Positions 42,340 through 51,130 of a stretch of 64,000 nucleotides of DNA are shown here, in pieces. How positions within the stretch are numbered: position 1 is the stretch's first letter; each line of letters opens with the position of its first letter. Where the stretch lies: assembly GCF_004519545.1 (NCBI RefSeq), contig NZ_SDKM01000025.1, forward strand, positions 1-64,000. Direction: 5' to 3'. The position numbers and the translations under genes were made by a program. The DNA comes from Nocardioides guangzhouensis. Its GTDB lineage: Bacteria > Actinomycetota > Actinomycetes > Propionibacteriales > Nocardioidaceae. The notes beneath the pieces are model-generated. The model searched no databases. It had not been told where the DNA came from and saw only the letters and a list, made by a program, of their open reading frames with translations.

Positions 42340-42491
42340 CGTGAGTGCCTCCCGAGAGATGGTTGTGCTGTCCAAAGGTTCTGCAACCGCGCGCAGCCCC
42401 ACCGGATTCCGGCCCGGCCAGGGTCGTGCGTCACGTCGGCCGTCGCGCCGCGCCTCCCCGCGGTCAGCTCGGGGAGGCGCAGCCCGACGGG

Positions 42492-43466
42492 TCAGACGGC
42501 GGCCATGGTCGGCACCGTGGTGGCGCCGGTGGCCGCGGTCAGCCAGACGTGCTGGCCCTCCTCGAGCCCGAGCGCGCGGGCGTGGGTGCGGGTCATCGTG
42601 ACCTGCACCTCCTGGCCGTCGTCGGTGAGCACCGTGACCCGGACCTCGAAGCCGATCCGCAGCATCCGCGAGATCTCGCCCTGGACTGCCCCGGCCAGGG
42701 TCGGCGCGGTGGTGACGTCGACGTCGTGCGGACGGATCAGGTTGCCGTTGAGGGACGTCACCTCGCCGAGGAAGCCCATGACGAAGTCGTTGGCCGGCTC
42801 GTCGTACAGCTCGTCCGGCGAGCCGATCTGCTCGACCCGACCGTCGTTGATGACCACGATCTCGTCGGCGACCTCGAGGGCCTCCTCCTGGTCGTGGGTC
42901 ACGAACACGGTGGTCACGTTCACCTCGTCGTGCAGCCGGCGCAGCCACTCGCGCAGCTCCTTGCGGACCTTCGCGTCCAGCGCGCCGAACGGCTCGTCGA
43001 GCAGCAGCACCGTCGGCTCGACCGCCAGCGCCCGGGCCAGCGCCATGCGCTGCCGCTGGCCGCCGGAGAGCTGCGAGGGCAGCCGGTGCGCGAACTGCGA
43101 GAGGTGCACGAGCTTGAGCAGCTCGTCGACCCGGTGCGCGATCTCCTTCTTGCTCTTCTTGCGGATCTCGAGGCCGAACGCCACGTTCTTCGCCACGGTC
43201 ATGTGCTTGAAGACCGCGTAGTGCTGGAACACGAAGCCGACGTTGCGCTTCTGCGGCGGCAGCTTCGTGGCGTCGGTGCCCTCGATGCTGATCGTCCCGG
43301 TGTCGGCGGTGTCCAGCCCCGCGATGATCCGCAGCAGCGTGGACTTGCCGCCGCCGCTGGGGCCGAGCAGCGCGGTCAGCTGACCGGTCGGGATGGAGAC
43401 GTTGACGTCCTCCAGGGCGACGAAGTCACCGAACAACTTGTTGACTCCGGTGATGTCGATACTCAC
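42492..43466 (-). CDS. cysA: Sulfate/thiosulfate ABC transporter ATP-binding protein
   Basis: 324 residues from the GTG at 43466, which overlaps the cysW stop by 4 bases. Walker A is GPSGGGKST (35-43), followed by the Q-loop FVFQHYAVF, the signature LSGGQRQRMALARAL, Walker B LLLDEPFGALDA and the H-loop VFVTHDQEEA. The C-terminal regulatory part carries the CysA-type segment GNLIRPHDVDV and a TOBE-like beta domain. It powers uptake by the CysT/CysW pore. It is the last gene of the operon, which starts with the binding protein at 46138. Confidence 0.9.
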   Translation of the reverse strand: MSIDITGVNKLFGDFVALEDVNVSIPTGQLTALLGPSGGGKSTLLRIIAGLDTADTGTISIEGTDATKLPPQKRNVGFVFQHYAVFKHMTVAKNVAFGLEIRKKSKKEIAHRVDELLKLVHLSQFAHRLPSQLSGGQRQRMALARALAVEPTVLLLDEPFGALDAKVRKELREWLRRLHDEVNVTTVFVTHDQEEALEVADEIVVINDGRVEQIGSPDELYDEPANDFVMGFLGEVTSLNGNLIRPHDVDVTTAPTLAGAVQGEISRMLRIGFEVRVTVLTDDGQEVQVTMTRTHARALGLEEGQHVWLTAATGATTVPTMAAV

Positions 43467-44275
43467 GTGGAACTCTCCTTCGGGCGGAGCAGGGAGACCA
43501 CGACGATGCACAGCACGCTGGCGGTGGCGAGCAGGAACGACGTGGCGTACGCCGTGTCCTGCGCGAAGTCGAGGTACTTCTCCTGCACGACGAGCGTGGC
43601 GGTCTGGGTCTCCCCGGTGATGTTGCCCGAGACGACGCGCACCGCGCCGTACTCACCGAGGGACCGGGCGAGGCTGAGCACTACGCCGTACACGACCGCC
43701 CACTTGATGCTGGGCAGGGTGATCCGCCAGAACGTCTGGGGACCGTTGGCTCCGAGGCTGCGGGCGGCCTGCTCCTGGTCGTCGCCGACCTCGGTGAGCA
43801 CGGGAACGACCTCCCGGATCACCAGCGGCAGGGCCACGAAGCAGGTCGCCATGATCATGCCCGGCGTGTCGTAGATGACGTAGTAGCCGGCCGACTCCGC
43901 AGCCCGGCCGAGCCAGCCGTCCTGCCCGTTGTAGACGAGCACGAGGGCGAGGCCGACCACGACCGGGGACACGGACAGCGGTACGTCGATCATCGCCGAC
44001 AGCGCCCGCTTGCCCGGGAACTCGTAGCGCACGAGCAGGATCGACGTGGTCACGCCGAAGACCAGGTTGATGACCACGGCGATGCCGGCGACCTGGGCGG
44101 TCAGCAGCAGGGCGTTCTGCACCTCGGGGTCGGCCAGCGTCTCCTGCAGGCTGGCGAGGCCGTTCTCGAAGGTGTGGGCGACCACGAGCGACACCGGCCA
44201 CAGCACGAGCAGGAAGACGTAGGCGCAGACCACGATCCGGAGCAGCCAGCGCACGGCGGTGGGTTCCCTAACCAC
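43463..44275 (-). CDS. cysW: Sulfate ABC transporter permease
   Basis: 270 residues with six helices. The cytoplasmic EAA loop EQAARSLGANGPQTFWRITL couples to CysA. CysW-typical are the SLGEYGAVRVVSGNI segment and the conserved LVVQEKY after it. The GTG start at 44275 overlaps the end of cysT by 8 bases, giving translational coupling. Together with CysT it forms the inner-membrane channel. Confidence 0.9.
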   Translation of the reverse strand: MVREPTAVRWLLRIVVCAYVFLLVLWPVSLVVAHTFENGLASLQETLADPEVQNALLLTAQVAGIAVVINLVFGVTTSILLVRYEFPGKRALSAMIDVPLSVSPVVVGLALVLVYNGQDGWLGRAAESAGYYVIYDTPGMIMATCFVALPLVIREVVPVLTEVGDDQEQAARSLGANGPQTFWRITLPSIKWAVVYGVVLSLARSLGEYGAVRVVSGNITGETQTATLVVQEKYLDFAQDTAYATSFLLATASVLCIVVVSLLRPKESST

Positions 44276-45119
44276 GGCGGGCCACCCTCCTCGAGATCAC
44301 GTCGACCGCGACGATGACGACCAGCGCGACGATCAGCATCACGGTGGCCAGCGCCGCGGCGGCCGCGGTGTTGCCCCCCTCGATGAAGCTGAGCACCCGC
44401 ACGGAGACCACCTCGGTCTTGAACGGCAGGTTGCCGCTGAGCAGCACCAGCGAGCCGTACTCCGAGATCGCCCGTGCGAACGACAGCGCCGCACCGGCGG
44501 CGATCGCGGGGACCAGGCTGGGCAGGATGATCCGCCGGAAGATCGTCATCCGGCCGGCGCCGAGGGAGGCAGCGGCCTCCTCGACGTCGTGCTCGAGCTC
44601 CTCGAGGACCGGTTGCACGGTGCGCACGATGAACGGCAGCGTCACGAACGCCAGCGCGAGCCGCACCGACATCTCGGTGTTGGCCCACTCCAGCCCCAGC
44701 GGGCTGCCCTTGCCGTAGAGCGCCAGCAGCACCAGGCCCGCCACGATCGTGGGCAGCGCGAACGGGATGTCGATCGCGACGTCCAGGATGCGCTTGCCCC
44801 AGAACCGGTCACGCACGAGCACCCACGCGATCGCGGTGCCCATGAACACGTTGAGCGCGGTCACCCCGAGGGCCGACCCGACGGTCAGCCTGAGTGCGGC
44901 CAGGGTCTGGTCGTTGGTCACGATGCGCCAGAACTGCTCCCAGCCGCCCGCCGCCGTCGTGGCCACGATGGCGGCCAGCGGGATCAGCACCAGGAGGCTG
45001 AACCAGGTCATCGCGATGCCCAGCGCCAGCCCGGAGCCCCTCGTGAGCGTGGACGTGCCGACGACCGGCCGGCGCGTGCGCGCCGGCCGGTCGACGGGTG
45101 TGGCTAGGGCCGAGGTCAC
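44268..45119 (-). CDS. cysT: Sulfate ABC transporter permease
   Basis: 283 residues with six helices after a 30-residue cytoplasmic start. EAA loop: EEAAASLGAGRMTIFRRIIL. The CysT marker ISEYGSLVLLSGNLPFKTEV follows, and ends at VSVRVLSFIEGGN. The GTG start overlaps the stop of the binding protein gene by 4 bases. Partner of CysW. Confidence 0.9.
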   Translation of the reverse strand: MTSALATPVDRPARTRRPVVGTSTLTRGSGLALGIAMTWFSLLVLIPLAAIVATTAAGGWEQFWRIVTNDQTLAALRLTVGSALGVTALNVFMGTAIAWVLVRDRFWGKRILDVAIDIPFALPTIVAGLVLLALYGKGSPLGLEWANTEMSVRLALAFVTLPFIVRTVQPVLEELEHDVEEAAASLGAGRMTIFRRIILPSLVPAIAAGAALSFARAISEYGSLVLLSGNLPFKTEVVSVRVLSFIEGGNTAAAAALATVMLIVALVVIVAVDVISRRVARRG

Positions 45120-46138
45120 TCGGTTTCCTTGCCGGCGGCCGCCAGCAGCTTCGGGATGATGCCGTTCTCCTCGTCGAAGAACTTGTCCGCGGTCGCGTCC
45201 CAGCCCCCGAAGTCGTCCTCGATGGTCAGCAGCTTCTCCGGAGCGGGGAACGGGTCGGCCGGGTCGTTGGCACCCTCGACCTCGGTCTGCACGTCGGCGC
45301 CGACCGGCCGGAAGCCGAACTTGGCGTACTCGGTCTGGGCCTCCTTGGTGTGGATGAAGTCGAGGAAGGCCTTGGCGGAGTCGTTCGCGTCCTTGGTGAC
45401 CGCGCCGGTGTTCTCGATGAGGAGGGTCTCCGGCGGGATCACGTAGTCGATGTCCTGGCCCTGCTGCTTGGCGAGGATCGCCTCGTTCTCGTAGGAGAGC
45501 AGGACGTCGCCCTGGCCGCCGTCCACGAACGCGGAAGTCGCCTCACGGCCGGAGCCGGGCAGGTTGATCGTGTTCTTGATCAGCTTGGAGGTGTACTCCT
45601 CGGCCTCCTTCTCGGTGCCGCCGTTGGCGATCACGTGGCCCCAGGCGGCCAGGATGTTCCAGCGCGCCGAGCCGGAGGACGCCGGGTTCGGCGTGATGAT
45701 CTCGACGCCCGGCTTGGTGAGGTCCTCCCAGGTCTTGATGTTGTCCGGGTTGCCCGGGCGCACCACGAAGACCACGACCGAGGAGGTCAGGACGCCCTTG
45801 TTCTCGTCCTGGTTCCAGTCCTCGGCCACCTTGCCCTCGTCGACGAGGCGGGTCACGTCGGTCTCGAGGGAGAAGTGCACGATGTCGGCGGCCTGGCCAC
45901 CCGCGACGGCGCGGCTCTGGTCGCCGGAGGCGCCGTACGACGTCTTGAAGGTGACGTCCTTGCCCTCGTCGGTCTGCTCGAAGGCCTTGAAGACGTCCTC
46001 GTTGGCGGTCTTGAGGATCGAGAAGCCGACCAGGTCGACCGTCTCGTTGCCCGCCGAGTCACCGCGGGCCGAGCAGGCGGACAGCGCCAGTACGCCGGCG
46101 AGTGCGGCCGCAGCCCCGATCTTGAAGTTCTTGGTCAT
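45116..46138 (-). CDS. Sulfate-binding lipoprotein, ABC transporter substrate-binding subunit
   Basis: 340 residues. The signal peptide MTKNFKIGAAAALAGVLALS ends in a lipobox LSAC (Cys22), so the protein is anchored to the outer face of the membrane. The mature part follows the Sbp/CysP family: SYGASGDQSRAVAGGQAADI, IVHFSLETDVTRLVDEG, then NPASSGSARWNILAAWGH, the anion-binding serine region, and GFRPVGADV near the end. First gene of the cys operon. The promoter should lie in the 247-bp gap before korA. Whether sulfate or thiosulfate is preferred cannot be told. Confidence 0.9.
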   Translation of the reverse strand: MTKNFKIGAAAALAGVLALSACSARGDSAGNETVDLVGFSILKTANEDVFKAFEQTDEGKDVTFKTSYGASGDQSRAVAGGQAADIVHFSLETDVTRLVDEGKVAEDWNQDENKGVLTSSVVVFVVRPGNPDNIKTWEDLTKPGVEIITPNPASSGSARWNILAAWGHVIANGGTEKEAEEYTSKLIKNTINLPGSGREATSAFVDGGQGDVLLSYENEAILAKQQGQDIDYVIPPETLLIENTGAVTKDANDSAKAFLDFIHTKEAQTEYAKFGFRPVGADVQTEVEGANDPADPFPAPEKLLTIEDDFGGWDATADKFFDEENGIIPKLLAAAGKETE

Positions 46139-46385
46139 CTGCCATCTCTTTCTGGGTCACGCCTCCCCACGAAGGCGTCCGTTCCGCCTCCCGGGGAGGC
46201 GCTTGTTGAGCAATGTCGAGCAATTTACTACATCTAATCCGAAAGCGGGACATTGGCTCGCCGTGTGGAACATCACGCCGCCGGCTCGGCCCACAGGGCA
46301 GGACGAGGTGGGTCCGGGCGACAACGCGACTAAGGTGGGAGGCCGCACAAGGCACAGATCTCCACGGCAAGGAAGTAGGTCAGCG
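46139..46385. promoter_or_regulatory. Divergent promoter region between the sulfate operon and korA
   Basis: 247 bp between two divergent operons. GAGCAAT occurs twice (46208 and 46218), exactly 10 bp apart, next to an AT-rich stretch TTTACTACATCTAATCC unusual in this GC-rich DNA. This is the likely promoter/operator for the sulfate operon, korA or both. No known riboswitch was recognised. Confidence 0.45.
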
Positions 46386-48278
46386 GTGGAAAAGCAGGTC
46401 CGGCAGCTCGACCGCGTGATCATCCGCTTCGCCGGCGACTCCGGCGACGGCATGCAGCTCACGGGCGACCGGTTCACCCAGGAGTCGGCGGCGTTCGGCA
46501 ACGACCTGGTGACGCTGCCCAACTTCCCGGCGGAGATCCGCGCCCCGCAGGGCACCCTCCCCGGCGTCTCGTCGTTCCAGGTCCACTTCGCCGACCACGA
46601 CATCCTCACCCCGGGCGACGCCCCCGACGTGCTGGTCGCGATGAACCCCGCCGCACTGCGGGCCAACCTCGGAGACCTGCCCAAGGGGGCGACGATCATC
46701 GTCGACACCCACGACTTCACCGCCCGCAACCTGACCAAGGCCGGCTACACCGAGAACCCCCTCGAGAACGACGACCTCGCGGAGTACGCCCTGCACCCGG
46801 TCGACCTGACCGGAATGACGGTCGAGGCGGTGAAGGCGTTCGGCCTGTCCCGCAAGGACGCCGCCCGGGCCAAGAACATGTTCGCGCTGGGCCTGCTGTC
46901 CTGGATGTACGGCCGGCCGACCGACACCACGATCCGGTTCCTCGAGAAGCGGTTCGCAAAGGTCCCCGACATCCGCGACGCCAACGTCACCGCGTTCACC
47001 GCCGGCTGGAACTTCGGCGAGACCACCGAGGCGTTCGTGGTCAGCTACGAGGTCAAGCCGGCCCCGATGCCGCCCGGCACCTACCGCAACATCACCGGCA
47101 ACCTCGCGCTCGCCTACGGCCTGATCGCCGGGGGCGTGCAGTCCGGGCTGCCGGTGTTCCTCGGCTCCTACCCGATCACCCCGGCCTCCGACATCCTCCA
47201 CGAGCTGAGCAAGCACAAGGCGTTCGGCATCACCACGTTCCAGGCCGAGGACGAGATCGCCGGCATCGGCTCGGCTATCGGCGCCTCCTTCTCCGGCTCG
47301 CTCGGTGTCACCACCACCTCCGGCCCGGGCATCTCGCTCAAGAGCGAGGCGATCGGCCTGGCCGTGATGACCGAGCTGCCGCTCATCGTGGTCAACGTCC
47401 AGCGCGGCGGTCCGTCGACCGGCCTGCCCACCAAGACCGAGCAGTCGGACCTGCTGCAGGCGATGTTCGGCCGCAACGGCGAGGCCCCGGTCCCGATCGT
47501 GGCGCCGCAGTCGCCGGGCGACTGCTTCGACGCCGCCCTCGAGGCGGCGCGGATCGCGGTCACCTACCGGACCCCGGTCATGCTGCTCTCCGACGGCTAC
47601 CTCGCCAACGGCTCAGAACCGTGGCGGATCCCGGACGTCGACGCCCTGCCCGCCATCGAGCCCGGTTTCGCGACGCCGGTCGAGGGCGAGGCCTTCCAGC
47701 CCTACCGGCGCGACGAGGCCACCCTGGCCCGCCCGTGGGCGATCCCGGGCACGCCCGGCCTCGAGCACCGCATCGGCGGGCTGGAGAAGGGCGACGGGCA
47801 CGGCAACATCTCCTACGACCCGGCCAACCACGACTTCATGGTCCGCACCCGGCAGGCCAAGGTGGACCGGATCGCCGACAGCCTCCCGCCGCTCGAGGTG
47901 GACGACCCCAGCGGCTCCGCGAAGGTGCTGGTCCTCGGGTGGGGCTCGACGTACGGTCCCATCGGAGCCGGCGTACGCCGCGTGCGCCGGGCCGGCTACC
48001 ACGTCGCCCAGGCGCACCTGCGCCACCTCAACCCGTTCCCCAAGGAGCTCGGCGAGGCCCTGAAGCGCTACGACCGGGTGCTGGTGCCCGAGATGAACCT
48101 CGGCCAGCTCTCGATGCTGCTGCGCGCGAAGTACCTCGTCGACGTCGTCGGCTACAACCACGTCCGCGGGCTGCCGCTGAAGGCCGCCGAGCTCGCCGAC
48201 GCGATCGGTGAGCTGGTCTCAGCCGCCGAGGGCGTGGACGTCGATCTCTCATCCCCGGCACAGGAGGCGCTGCAGTGA
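46386..48278 (+). CDS. korA: 2-oxoacid:ferredoxin oxidoreductase, fused gamma-alpha subunit
   Basis: 630 residues from the GTG at 46386. The N-terminal 190 residues are the gamma domain (RVIIRFAGDSGDGMQLTGDR, FPAEIRAPQGTLPGVSSFQV). The rest is the alpha/pyrimidine domain: GSYPITPASDILHELSKHKA, FQAEDEIAGIGSAIGASFSG, TTTSGPGISLKSEAIGLAVM. This gamma-alpha fusion is the actinobacterial KorA form. With KorB it oxidises 2-oxoglutarate (or another 2-oxoacid) to the acyl-CoA and CO2, reducing ferredoxin. It can bypass 2-oxoglutarate dehydrogenase in the TCA cycle. Its stop overlaps korB by 4 bases. Confidence 0.9.
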   Translation: MEKQVRQLDRVIIRFAGDSGDGMQLTGDRFTQESAAFGNDLVTLPNFPAEIRAPQGTLPGVSSFQVHFADHDILTPGDAPDVLVAMNPAALRANLGDLPKGATIIVDTHDFTARNLTKAGYTENPLENDDLAEYALHPVDLTGMTVEAVKAFGLSRKDAARAKNMFALGLLSWMYGRPTDTTIRFLEKRFAKVPDIRDANVTAFTAGWNFGETTEAFVVSYEVKPAPMPPGTYRNITGNLALAYGLIAGGVQSGLPVFLGSYPITPASDILHELSKHKAFGITTFQAEDEIAGIGSAIGASFSGSLGVTTTSGPGISLKSEAIGLAVMTELPLIVVNVQRGGPSTGLPTKTEQSDLLQAMFGRNGEAPVPIVAPQSPGDCFDAALEAARIAVTYRTPVMLLSDGYLANGSEPWRIPDVDALPAIEPGFATPVEGEAFQPYRRDEATLARPWAIPGTPGLEHRIGGLEKGDGHGNISYDPANHDFMVRTRQAKVDRIADSLPPLEVDDPSGSAKVLVLGWGSTYGPIGAGVRRVRRAGYHVAQAHLRHLNPFPKELGEALKRYDRVLVPEMNLGQLSMLLRAKYLVDVVGYNHVRGLPLKAAELADAIGELVSAAEGVDVDLSSPAQEALQ

Positions 48279-49357
48279 CCATCGAGCTGCCCTTCCCCGG
48301 CCTGCGGGGCGTTCCCACCGCCGACGAGCCGCAGACCGCCAAGGAGTTCACCTCGGACCAGGAGGTCCGCTGGTGCCCCGGCTGCGGCGACTACGCCGTG
48401 CTCAAGGCCGTGCAGGGGTTCCTGCCCCAGCTCGGCATCCGCCGCGAGAACGTCGTGTTCGTCTCCGGCATCGGCTGCTCGTCGCGGTTCCCCTACTACC
48501 TCGACACCTACGGCATGCACTCGATCCACGGGCGGGCCCCGTCGATCGCCACCGGACTGGCCACCTCGCGCGAGGACCTGTCGGTGTTCGTGGTGACCGG
48601 TGACGGCGACGCGCTGTCGATCGGCGGCAACCACCTGATCCACGCGCTGCGACGCAACGTCAACATGACGATCCTGCTGTTCAACAACCGGATCTACGGC
48701 CTGACCAAGGGCCAGTACTCCCCCACGTCCGAGACCGGCAAGGTCACCAAGTCCACGCCGATGGGCTCGCTCGACCACCCGTTCAACCCGGTGTCCCTGG
48801 CGCTCGGGGCGGAGGGCTCGTTCGTCGCGCGCACCATCGACTCCGACCGCAAGCACCTCACCGCGGTGCTGTCCGCGGCCGCCGCGCACCGCGGCACGTC
48901 GTTCGTCGAGATCTACCAGAACTGCCCGATCTTCAACGACGGTGCGTTCGACGCGATCAAGAACCCCGACACCAAGGCCGATGCGATCATCCCGCTCGAG
49001 CACGGTCAGCCGGTCCGGTTCGGAGCCCCCGACGAGGACGGCCTCGGCACCAAGGGCCTGGTCCGCGGCGACAACGGCGGCGTCCGGGTGGTCGAGGTGG
49101 CCGAGGTCGGGGTCGAGGCGCTGCTGGTGCACGACGCCCACGACGAGGACCCGAGCACGGCGTTCGCGATCTCGCGGCTCACGGACGCGGGCTACCTCAA
49201 CCAGTCCCCGATCGGCATCTTCCGCGAGGTCGAGCGGCCGACGTACGACGACCAGGCGCGGGCCCAGATCGCCTCCGCCGCCTCGGCCGCCCCCGGCACT
49301 GCCCAGGATCGTCTCGCCGGCCTGATCGGCGGCGGCGACACTTGGACGGTCGTCTGA
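48275..49357 (+). CDS. korB: 2-oxoacid:ferredoxin oxidoreductase beta subunit
   Basis: 360 residues, GTG start coupled to korA. It binds thiamine diphosphate: the motif GDGDALSIGGNHLIHALRRN and downstream NNRIYGLTKGQYSPTS are the TPP site. Cysteines for the [4Fe-4S] cluster are seen in WCPGCGDYAVL and IGCSSRFPYY, plus one in IYQNCPIF. Forms a complex with KorA in the cytoplasm. The substrate is most likely 2-oxoglutarate by analogy with actinobacterial KorAB. Confidence 0.92.
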   Translation: MTIELPFPGLRGVPTADEPQTAKEFTSDQEVRWCPGCGDYAVLKAVQGFLPQLGIRRENVVFVSGIGCSSRFPYYLDTYGMHSIHGRAPSIATGLATSREDLSVFVVTGDGDALSIGGNHLIHALRRNVNMTILLFNNRIYGLTKGQYSPTSETGKVTKSTPMGSLDHPFNPVSLALGAEGSFVARTIDSDRKHLTAVLSAAAAHRGTSFVEIYQNCPIFNDGAFDAIKNPDTKADAIIPLEHGQPVRFGAPDEDGLGTKGLVRGDNGGVRVVEVAEVGVEALLVHDAHDEDPSTAFAISRLTDAGYLNQSPIGIFREVERPTYDDQARAQIASAASAAPGTAQDRLAGLIGGGDTWTVV

Positions 49358-49361
49358 GCGG

Positions 49362-50132
49362 TCAGCGACCGACCACCGCGCGAGCCGGTAACCGTGAGCG
49401 GGTCGTGTAGTACTGGACGCCGTACCCGCGCACGAAGCGCGGCAACGTGTCCTTGACGGTGGACCGCCAGATGAACCGACCGGTGCGCGGAACGGTGATC
49501 CGGGCGGAGTAGCTTCCGTTGCGGGTGGTCCGCACGGTCGCGTAGGTGTGCCACCCGCAACGGGCAGCGGCGCAGTTCTTCTTCTGGATGGTCACCGGCT
49601 TGCGTCCCCAGCCCGGATCGACGTTCCCGCGGTAGAACGTCCCGCGCCGCGTGAGGACCGCCTTGCCGTGGGGGTTGCGCGACCCCTTGAGCGTCGGCGA
49701 GTTCCCGGTCCGGGAGCCGGCGTAGCCCTGCGACGTGCCGCCGCTGTAGACGATCCGGTAGACCGCACGACCGACCGAGGGCGTCACGAGCGTCGTCAGG
49801 GCGCCGGTGGCCTGCTTGGTGGTGACGGTGCGCCAGGCGGTGGTGCCGGCCAGCCGACGCTGCAGGGCGATGGTGTCACCCGTCTCGTCGACCGGGGAGC
49901 AGCCGTAGGGGAGGGGGTCGGCGGCGTCGCACTGGACGGTGACCGTGGCCTCGAACCTGATCCTCTGGCCGAAGCGCCAGATGCCGTTCCCGTCCGGCGC
50001 GCCGTAGTACTGGCCGTCCACGCTGCTGGCGAGGGCCGTGCCTGCCACGGCCGAGGTGGAGGTCAGGGCCACCGGGAACGCCCCGACGAGCGCGGTTCCG
50101 AGGACACCGACCAGGAGACGTTGACGTCGCAT
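49362..50132 (-). CDS. Secreted protein, tandem paralogue 1
   Basis: 256 residues from the ATG at 50132, with a signal peptide MRRQRLLVGVLGTALVGAFP ending near SAVAGTALA. The mature part is beta-rich, with two Ig- or bacterial-Ig-like halves: IRFEATVTVQCD...GDTIALQRRLAG, then GTFYRGNVDPGWGRKPVTIQ, KKNCAAARCGW. The pattern of cysteines and GxxVxxQKKxC hints at an extracellular adhesin- or wall-type module. It is convergent with korB (4 bases apart). It is about 65-70% identical by eye to the neighbouring gene at 50257. The function is unknown. Confidence 0.6.
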   Translation of the reverse strand: MRRQRLLVGVLGTALVGAFPVALTSTSAVAGTALASSVDGQYYGAPDGNGIWRFGQRIRFEATVTVQCDAADPLPYGCSPVDETGDTIALQRRLAGTTAWRTVTTKQATGALTTLVTPSVGRAVYRIVYSGGTSQGYAGSRTGNSPTLKGSRNPHGKAVLTRRGTFYRGNVDPGWGRKPVTIQKKNCAAARCGWHTYATVRTTRNGSYSARITVPRTGRFIWRSTVKDTLPRFVRGYGVQYYTTRSRLPARAVVGR

Positions 50133-50149
50133 GGCATCCTCCGCGGTTT

Positions 50150-50165
50150 CTCGGAGTATGGCAGC
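50150..50165 (-). promoter_or_regulatory. Conserved upstream element of the secreted paralogue 1
   Basis: The 16-mer GCTGCCATACTCCGAG (minus strand) is found here and, identical, at 51043-51058, each 18-31 bases before the start codon of one paralogue. It is a candidate promoter or regulatory site duplicated along with the genes. Confidence 0.45.
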
Positions 50166-50256
50166 AGCCGCGCCGGCCCCACCATGGCCCACATGACCCT
50201 GATGTCGGGTGGTCCAGCAGTCGGATCGTGAGCCCGCGCGATCGCCGAGTCGCCGG

Positions 50257-51012
50257 TCAGCTCGCGACCGCGCGACCGTAGACCGTGCGGGTCGTCCACA
50301 GATTTCCGTAGCCCCTGACGAAGCGCGGCGAGGCGGCGGCAACCGTCGAGCGCCAGAACCACTTGCCGCGGCGCGGGGCGCCCACACGCACGCTGTACGA
50401 GCCGTTACGGGACGTGCGGACCGACTTGTACTTTCGCCATGCGCAGGAAGCACAGCTCTTCTTCTGGATGGTCACGACCTTGCGACCCCAGCCGGGGTTG
50501 ACGTCTCCGCGGTAGTAGAGGCGGCCGTGCGACGTGACGACCCTTCCCCCGGGATTGCGGGAACCCTTGAGCCTCGGCGAGGTTCCAGACTCGGAGCCGG
50601 CGTATGCCCGCGACGTGCCACCGCTGTAGACGATCCGATAGATGGCATTGCCCACCGACGTCGTTGTGATCGTCGCTGTGACTCCACTGGCCTGCTTGGT
50701 GTTGACGGTCCTCCACGCGGTCGAGCCGGCCATCTGGCGCTGCAGCGAGATGGTGTCGCCCGTCTCGTCGACCGGAGGACAGTCATAGGGGTAGCTGTCG
50801 GAGGCGTCGCACTGGACGGTGACCGTGGCCTCGAACCTGATCTTCTGGCCGTACCGCCAGATGTCATTGCCGTCCGGCGCGCCGTAGTACTTGCCGTCGA
50901 CGTTGCTGGCCAGGGCAGCGCCGGCGTCGGCCGACGACGAGGTCAGTGCGACCGGGAGCGCGCCGAGGAGCGCGGACCCGAGAACACCGACCAGGACTCG
51001 CTGAAGTCGCAT
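50257..51012 (-). CDS. Secreted protein, tandem paralogue 2
   Basis: 251 residues from the ATG at 51012 (GGGGGA upstream). Signal peptide MRLQRVLVGVLGSALLGALP, cleavage near DAGAALA. It aligns along its whole length with paralogue 1: IRFEATVTVQCDASDSYPYD, GDTISLQRQMAGSTAWRTVN, GDVNPGWGRKVVTIQKKSCA. The duplication spans the promoter as well. Differences are concentrated near the C-terminus. The two are on the same strand, 124 bases apart, each with its own start region. Function unknown. Confidence 0.6.
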   Translation of the reverse strand: MRLQRVLVGVLGSALLGALPVALTSSSADAGAALASNVDGKYYGAPDGNDIWRYGQKIRFEATVTVQCDASDSYPYDCPPVDETGDTISLQRQMAGSTAWRTVNTKQASGVTATITTTSVGNAIYRIVYSGGTSRAYAGSESGTSPRLKGSRNPGGRVVTSHGRLYYRGDVNPGWGRKVVTIQKKSCASCAWRKYKSVRTSRNGSYSVRVGAPRRGKWFWRSTVAAASPRFVRGYGNLWTTRTVYGRAVAS

Positions 51013-51042
51013 GGTGGTTCCCCCGTGTGACGTTGATGGAGC

Positions 51043-51058
51043 CTCGGAGTATGGCAGC
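51043..51058 (-). promoter_or_regulatory. Conserved upstream element of the secreted paralogue 2
   Basis: An identical copy of the 16-bp element described at 50150-50165, located 31 bases before the start codon of the second paralogue. Confidence 0.45.
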
Positions 51059-51130
51059 GACCTGTTGCCCGGACTGGGCAACGGCGAAACCTCGTGTCGA
51101 GGGGCCTTCCCGGCCACCTAGACTGCGCTC

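Noticed and set aside
45564..46385. An N-terminal extension of korA through the cys promoter region
   Set aside because: It would run antisense through the sulfate-binding protein gene. The GTG at 46386 starts a protein matching KorA exactly.
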